NCBI GenBank assembly: GCA_018267285.1
Contig: JAFDYU010000008.1
Location: 1-64,000, forward strand
DNA length: 64,000 nucleotides
DNA from: Bacteroidota bacterium
GTDB lineage: Bacteria; Bacteroidota; Bacteroidia; Cytophagales; Cyclobacteriaceae
Reading direction: 5' to 3'
The notes under the pieces are model-generated. The model saw only the letters and a list, made by a program, of their open reading frames with translations. It searched no databases and was not told the origin of the DNA. Of this stretch, positions 60,043 through 64,000 are shown piece by piece. Both the position numbers and the translations under genes were made by a program. Position 1 is the first letter of the stretch. The number at the start of each line of letters is the position of its first letter.

Positions 60043-61236
60043 TCAAGGTGTATTCACTTCATGAAAACCGCCTGCCTCGTTGTCGGTCCAGCTCATCGGG
60101 TAGTTTTTATCGAGGTACGGCAAGGCATCTTCCGTTAGGTGCAGCGGGTGGAAGGTATCGATCATCACGGCCAGTTCGTGGGTTTCTCTGGCGCCAATAC
60201 TTTTTTCTACGGTGCCCGGGTGTGGGCCGTGCGGCAAACCGCCCGGATGGAGCGTGAACGATCCGCGCTCGATGCCCCTGCGGCTCATGAAATTCCCTTC
60301 GGCATAATACAGCACCTCATCACTGTCGATGTTGCTGTGGTTGTACGGTGCCGGTATGGCTTGCGGGTGGTAATCGAACAACCGCGGCACAAACGAGCAG
60401 ATCACAAAATTATGAGCTTGAAACGTTTGATGCACGGGCGGTGGCTGATGGATTCTTCCGGTTATGGGCTCGAAATCGTGAATAGAAAAAGCATACGGCC
60501 ATAAAAAACCATCCCAGCCAATCAAGTCGAGTGGGGAATGATCGTAAACATAGTGGTGCAGGTAGCCTTGCTTTTTTATTTTGATGAGGTGCTCGCCTTT
60601 TTTTGTATCGGTAACCAGTTCGTGCGGAGCACGGATGTCGCGCTCGCAATACGGGGAGTGCTCAAGCAGCTGGCCGAGCTGGTTGCGGTAGCGTTTCACG
60701 GTTTCAACAGGCGAAGCCGACTCAATGATTAAAAGACGAAGCGTGCCGGGCTCAAAATCTAATTTATAGATTACGGTGCGCGGAATCACAACATAATCAC
60801 CTTGCTTCACTTCTAATTTCCCAAACTGCGAAGTGAGCGTGCCGTTGCCATCGTGTACAAAAATCACTTCATCGCCTTCGGCATTTTTATAGAAATAATC
60901 CATCGTGCGTTTTTTTGGTGCACAGATGGAAAGCGAGCAATCGTTGTTGGTAAGCAACACTTTGCGGGCACTCAAATAGTCTTCTCCGGTTTCGGTTACC
61001 TTAGACGTGTTCAGGTGCGTTTGTAAAAGTTTGTACTCGCCTATGCGTTTGGTTGCAAACTTTTCGGGTGTTCTTACTTCCTTAATCTTCGTGGGAGGGT
61101 GAATGTGGTAGAGGTTGGAATAAATTCCGGAAAAGCCTTCAGAACTCACCAATTCTTCTTTGTATAAACTTCCATCGGGCTGACGGAATTGAGTGTGGCG
61201 CTTGGGTGGAATCTGGCCGAGTTTGTGATAGTACAT
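60043..61236 (-). CDS. hmgA: Homogentisate 1,2-dioxygenase
   Basis: Opens the ring of homogentisate in tyrosine/phenylalanine breakdown. The 397-residue protein matches the family: the N-terminal RQPDGSLYKEELVSSEGFSG, the cupin-like MDYFYKNAEGDEVIFVHDG region, and the iron-site region near VLYYAEGNFMSRRGIERGSFTLHPGGLPHGPHPG. It is slightly shorter than the roughly 440-residue animal enzyme, as in other bacteria. The C-terminus is intact. No adjacent hpd or maleylacetoacetate isomerase genes are in the window. Confidence 0.92.
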   Translation of the reverse strand: MYYHKLGQIPPKRHTQFRQPDGSLYKEELVSSEGFSGIYSNLYHIHPPTKIKEVRTPEKFATKRIGEYKLLQTHLNTSKVTETGEDYLSARKVLLTNNDCSLSICAPKKRTMDYFYKNAEGDEVIFVHDGNGTLTSQFGKLEVKQGDYVVIPRTVIYKLDFEPGTLRLLIIESASPVETVKRYRNQLGQLLEHSPYCERDIRAPHELVTDTKKGEHLIKIKKQGYLHHYVYDHSPLDLIGWDGFLWPYAFSIHDFEPITGRIHQPPPVHQTFQAHNFVICSFVPRLFDYHPQAIPAPYNHSNIDSDEVLYYAEGNFMSRRGIERGSFTLHPGGLPHGPHPGTVEKSIGARETHELAVMIDTFHPLHLTEDALPYLDKNYPMSWTDNEAGGFHEVNTP

Positions 61237-61431
61237 ACGTGTGAAAATTTTTTTGAAGCCTAAATTTACGAATTGTTTTTTTTAGGGCTGCACTCGATTG
61301 TGCGATTCACGCGGTTAACTGGTTTTTCTTCTTTCGCAAGAACTACTGTATCACGAATGTTACGCAAGCCTTTCGGACCGAAAGCGAAACTGTTGTTTTG
61401 AGTAACATTAATAATTCAATTAAAAAATATT

Positions 61432-64000
61432 CTATTCGCACCGCAGGGTATCTACGGCATTTACTCTTGCTGCTTTTATGGTTTGCGAGAAAATGGTGGA
61501 AAGGCCGAGCACAAAGAGTATTAACAGGCTGCCCGCAATTTCAGTAAAGCCCACCGTGATGTGATAATATTGGGTTTGTAAATACAGATTGTTGAAAAAC
61601 ACATACCCAATAGGTATGGCAATGAGGGCGGCAAGCAACATCAGCTTGACAAAATCTTTCGAGAGCACCACTGTAATGTTCAGTGTTGAGGCGCCCATCA
61701 CTTTTCGTACCCCAATTTCTTTCATCCGGTTTTCAACCGTGAAAACCACCATGCCCAGCAAGCCGAGGCACGAGATGGTGATGGCCAGCATGCCCAGGAA
61801 ACCAAAGAGCTTAACGATCACAAAATAAAAGGAATAGGATTCTTCAATCTCATCGTCAAAAAACTGGGCTGCAAATTTTGCCTCGGTATCTAATTTTTTC
61901 CACGAGGCTTCAATACCTCCAACCGTTTCAATCAGATCCGTTGAAGTTAGATTCAAGTTGGCGTACCTGAACTCTTGTGGATTGTAGCGGAAAAAGAAGC
62001 TTCTGATGGGCGAACGCAAATCGGTGTAATGAAAATCTTTCACCACACCAATCACGGTTAATTCGTTGCCATTGGGCAATGTAATCCGTTGCCCTATGGC
62101 GCTAGCAGGGGTGGGTAGTTTAAATGATTTTAAAAATTGTTCGTTAACGATTACCCATTCTTTGCTGAGCGAATCATCGGCAAACGTTTTTCCGGCCAAC
62201 AGGGTTAAGTGCAGATTGTCGAGAAACGAGCCGTCAGCATAAAATTGCGCTACTTCTGTGGAGTCTGCAGTTGCATTTTTTACCCAGATCGTTTCGGAAG
62301 CCGATGACCCGATAATGCCCGAAGACATAGAAATGGATTTAACCGCAGCCAGTTTGGCGAACTCGTTTTTTGCATGCTGTGGGTTTACACCCTGCAACGC
62401 TACATCGAGAATATTTTTTTGATTAAACCCGAAATCAAAATTAACGGTATAACGATATTGACTGATAACCGTAACCACACCCATGATGAAGCCCAGCGAC
62501 AAAGCAAATTGCAGCACGATCAATGTCTTTCGTAGGTTGAATTTAGCAATGCCTTTTCCGATGGGTTGAAGTTTTAATGCCTGAATGGGATTAAGTTTTG
62601 CAAAATAAGTGGCCGGCACAGCCCCGGCAATAAGCCCTACTACGAGTGCAAATAAAATAAACGCAGTGATGGACCGTGCATCTAAGTTGAGGCTGAGTGT
62701 GCTGCTTCCGCCCACAATCATCGAAAGAAATTCTTTGCGCACTAAGATGAAGATGTAGCACGAAAAGCCAAATGCAAGGAAGGTGATGAGTATCGTTTCA
62801 ATGATAAATTGGCTAAAGATGTGCTGGCGTGTGCCGCCCAGCGTTTTTCGCAGCCCAATTTCCTTCATGCGCTTGAGCGCTCTGGAAATGGAAATGTTGG
62901 CGTAGTTAAAACATGCCGGGATAAGGATGAGCAACGTCAACACCAAGAAAATGGAAAGTGAGGCATAGCTCCAATCGGGCCCGATATCGTTATACAATTC
63001 CCTCCCCGGTGCTATTGCCGGCAACGCCTGAAGTTCGTACCCGATCTCGTAGTTTGCCTTTTGCGTGTAGCTATTTTTAGGGATGCGGTTTAGGAAATCT
63101 TGAATTTGATCGAGCGTACTTTTTGGAGACAAAAACAAATAGACGTACGAGTTGCGGTGCTCCCAAACGTCATCCACGGGTGCAGTGGGCTGGTTGCGAT
63201 TTAAGTTTACGAAAGCCTCGTAAGGGGCAAGCACTTCAAACTGCATGTGCGAGTTTTTAGGAATGTTTTGCAGCACTCCGGTGATTTCAACCAATCCTAA
63301 GTTGGTGAGTTCGATCACTTTGCCCAACGGATCTTCTTGATTGAATAATTTGGTGGCAGCCGATTCGGTGATTACCACACCGTTTGGTTTGTTGAGTGCC
63401 GTGTGTGGGTTGCCTTTGGTCAACGGGAAAGAGAAAACATTTAGAAAAACAGGATCAACAAAATATCCGTTAAGCGGTATTTCATTGTTGTCTTTTTTGG
63501 CATTCACCGACAGGGTTGAATTTACCCTAACCACAGCCTCCACACCTGAAATATCGTGCGAAAGTTTATCGGCAAGTGCTGCCGGAGCAGAAGCAAACTC
63601 GCGGTTGCGCTGTTTGTCGTCTGTTTTAGAAATTACCCTATAAATACGATCCTTGTTCGTGTGAAAATTGTCGTAGGTCCACAGGAAAGACATCATAGCT
63701 ATAAACAGCAACCCGATAGACATGCCTACCGCTAAACCCATTACATTGATGGCGGTAAAAAACTTGTGCTTTATTAAACTGCGGGTGGCAATAACAAAAT
63801 AATTTTTGAACATGGTCAGTTGAAATAAGTTTGATGAATAGTGAGGATAGGCTGCATTTTTTTTTCGTTTCTTCAAGGCATAAGAAAAAATAAGCGACAG
63901 CGTATTTTTCCAGTAATCGGCTTTGGCTCGTGCGGCAGACATGTGCGTAAGGTTGCGGTAAAAATTTTCGTGTGCATCGCCCTGCAGGTCTTCGATAGGC
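61432..64000 (-). CDS. MacB/FtsX-type ABC transporter permease, 5' end outside window
   Basis: The frame is open to the window edge and the N-terminus lies beyond 64000, so the gene is partial. An internal Met at 63942 is not the start: in-frame residues upstream (PIEDLQGDAHENFYRN, then MSAARAKADYWKN) resemble a permease prefix domain followed by a basic linker. The core begins MFKNYFVIATRSLIKHKFFTAINVMGLAVG. It has two FtsX-type modules, each a periplasmic MacB-like domain plus four helices, with EIGLRKTLGGTRQHIF and EIGVRKVMGAS coupling motifs. The substrate is unknown; no ATPase gene is in view. Confidence 0.9.
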   Translation of the reverse strand, partial: PIEDLQGDAHENFYRNLTHMSAARAKADYWKNTLSLIFSYALKKRKKNAAYPHYSSNLFQLTMFKNYFVIATRSLIKHKFFTAINVMGLAVGMSIGLLFIAMMSFLWTYDNFHTNKDRIYRVISKTDDKQRNREFASAPAALADKLSHDISGVEAVVRVNSTLSVNAKKDNNEIPLNGYFVDPVFLNVFSFPLTKGNPHTALNKPNGVVITESAATKLFNQEDPLGKVIELTNLGLVEITGVLQNIPKNSHMQFEVLAPYEAFVNLNRNQPTAPVDDVWEHRNSYVYLFLSPKSTLDQIQDFLNRIPKNSYTQKANYEIGYELQALPAIAPGRELYNDIGPDWSYASLSIFLVLTLLILIPACFNYANISISRALKRMKEIGLRKTLGGTRQHIFSQFIIETILITFLAFGFSCYIFILVRKEFLSMIVGGSSTLSLNLDARSITAFILFALVVGLIAGAVPATYFAKLNPIQALKLQPIGKGIAKFNLRKTLIVLQFALSLGFIMGVVTVISQYRYTVNFDFGFNQKNILDVALQGVNPQHAKNEFAKLAAVKSISMSSGIIGSSASETIWVKNATADSTEVAQFYADGSFLDNLHLTLLAGKTFADDSLSKEWVIVNEQFLKSFKLPTPASAIGQRITLPNGNELTVIGVVKDFHYTDLRSPIRSFFFRYNPQEFRYANLNLTSTDLIETVGGIEASWKKLDTEAKFAAQFFDDEIEESYSFYFVIVKLFGFLGMLAITISCLGLLGMVVFTVENRMKEIGVRKVMGASTLNITVVLSKDFVKLMLLAALIAIPIGYVFFNNLYLQTQYYHITVGFTEIAGSLLILFVLGLSTIFSQTIKAARVNAVDTLRCE

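Noticed and set aside
54852-61367. ATGTTACGCAA shared between about 54852 and about 61356
   Set aside because: An 11-base match is too short to call a repeat in 64 kb and has no consistent context.
1-64000. CRISPR arrays, tRNA/rRNA genes, insertion sequences, prophage
   Set aside because: No spaced direct repeats, cloverleaf-like sequences, transposase or integrase patterns were recognised in any gap. A covariance-model search would be needed to exclude small RNAs.

Overview
The window looks like a chromosomal segment of a Bacteroidota member, most likely a Cytophagales-type bacterium. This rests on the gene families present: DUF4293, a BlaI/M56-TonB pair, a stand-alone GT5-like protein divergent from panC, a lipoprotein-type Sec-exported NosZ, and an ECF42 sigma factor with a DGPF partner. 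Promoter-like -7 boxes of the form TAnnTTTG also support it. No tRNA, rRNA, CRISPR array, IS element or prophage was recognised. No gene-free stretch exceeds about 300 bases.

Layout. 0-9.7 kb is housekeeping and catabolism: methylmalonyl-CoA epimerase, an A-type Fe-S carrier, an aminopeptidase/DUF4198/RidA operon, a GH29 fucosidase, an aminotransferase/omega-amidase pair, def, ruvX, a frameshifted secreted protein and a RIC-like hemerythrin protein. 9.7-17.5 kb holds ruvB, a BlaI/M56 pair with a large operator-like dyad, a flippase-like membrane protein, panC-panD, the GT5-like protein and glmS. 17.6-23.9 kb is a nitrous oxide reductase operon on the minus strand: cytochrome c, nosZ, a four-helix membrane protein, nosL, nosD, nosF, nosY. 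24.1-28.2 kb is a regulatory island: two universal stress proteins, a soluble FixL-like PAS histidine kinase, a receiver-CRP/FNR fusion regulator and a group III truncated haemoglobin.

28.2-37.5 kb carries prmC, ribD and a tightly packed kynurenine-pathway operon (3-hydroxyanthranilate dioxygenase, ogt, a PIN toxin-antitoxin pair, kynU, kmo, a nucleoside phosphorylase), then a thiolase and a DUF4293 protein. 37.5-45.1 kb holds a lipoprotein, pyrH-frr, a frameshifted AbiEii-type toxin locus, lgt and clpB with a strong terminator. 45.2-51 kb has a K+ channel, MOSC/SCO1/cytochrome c, a Crp/Fnr regulator and a GH20 hexosaminidase. 51-60 kb is more accessory: ECF42 sigma/DGPF/AhpD-like/RibD-C operon, SnoaL-like and SRPBCC proteins, DUF3500, a frameshifted ankyrin-type gene, a TlpA-like thioredoxin and a predicted outer-membrane barrel. 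60-64 kb holds homogentisate dioxygenase and a MacB/FtsX-type permease that runs off the right edge.

The most interesting candidate system is the link between the regulatory island and the nos operon. The kinase PAS domain keeps a His and an Arg at positions corresponding to the FixL haem ligand and O2-contact residue. The regulator joins a FixJ-like receiver to a CRP/FNR DNA-binding domain in one polypeptide. FNR/FixK-like palindromes (TGA-N6-TCA core) lie both in the kinase/stress-protein divergent promoter and upstream of the nos operon. I infer a condensed FixL-FixJ-FixK-like cascade controlling N2O respiration. A second theme is tryptophan breakdown: kmo, kynU and the 3-hydroxyanthranilate dioxygenase, plus a distant RidA-family protein resembling 2-aminomuconate deaminase.
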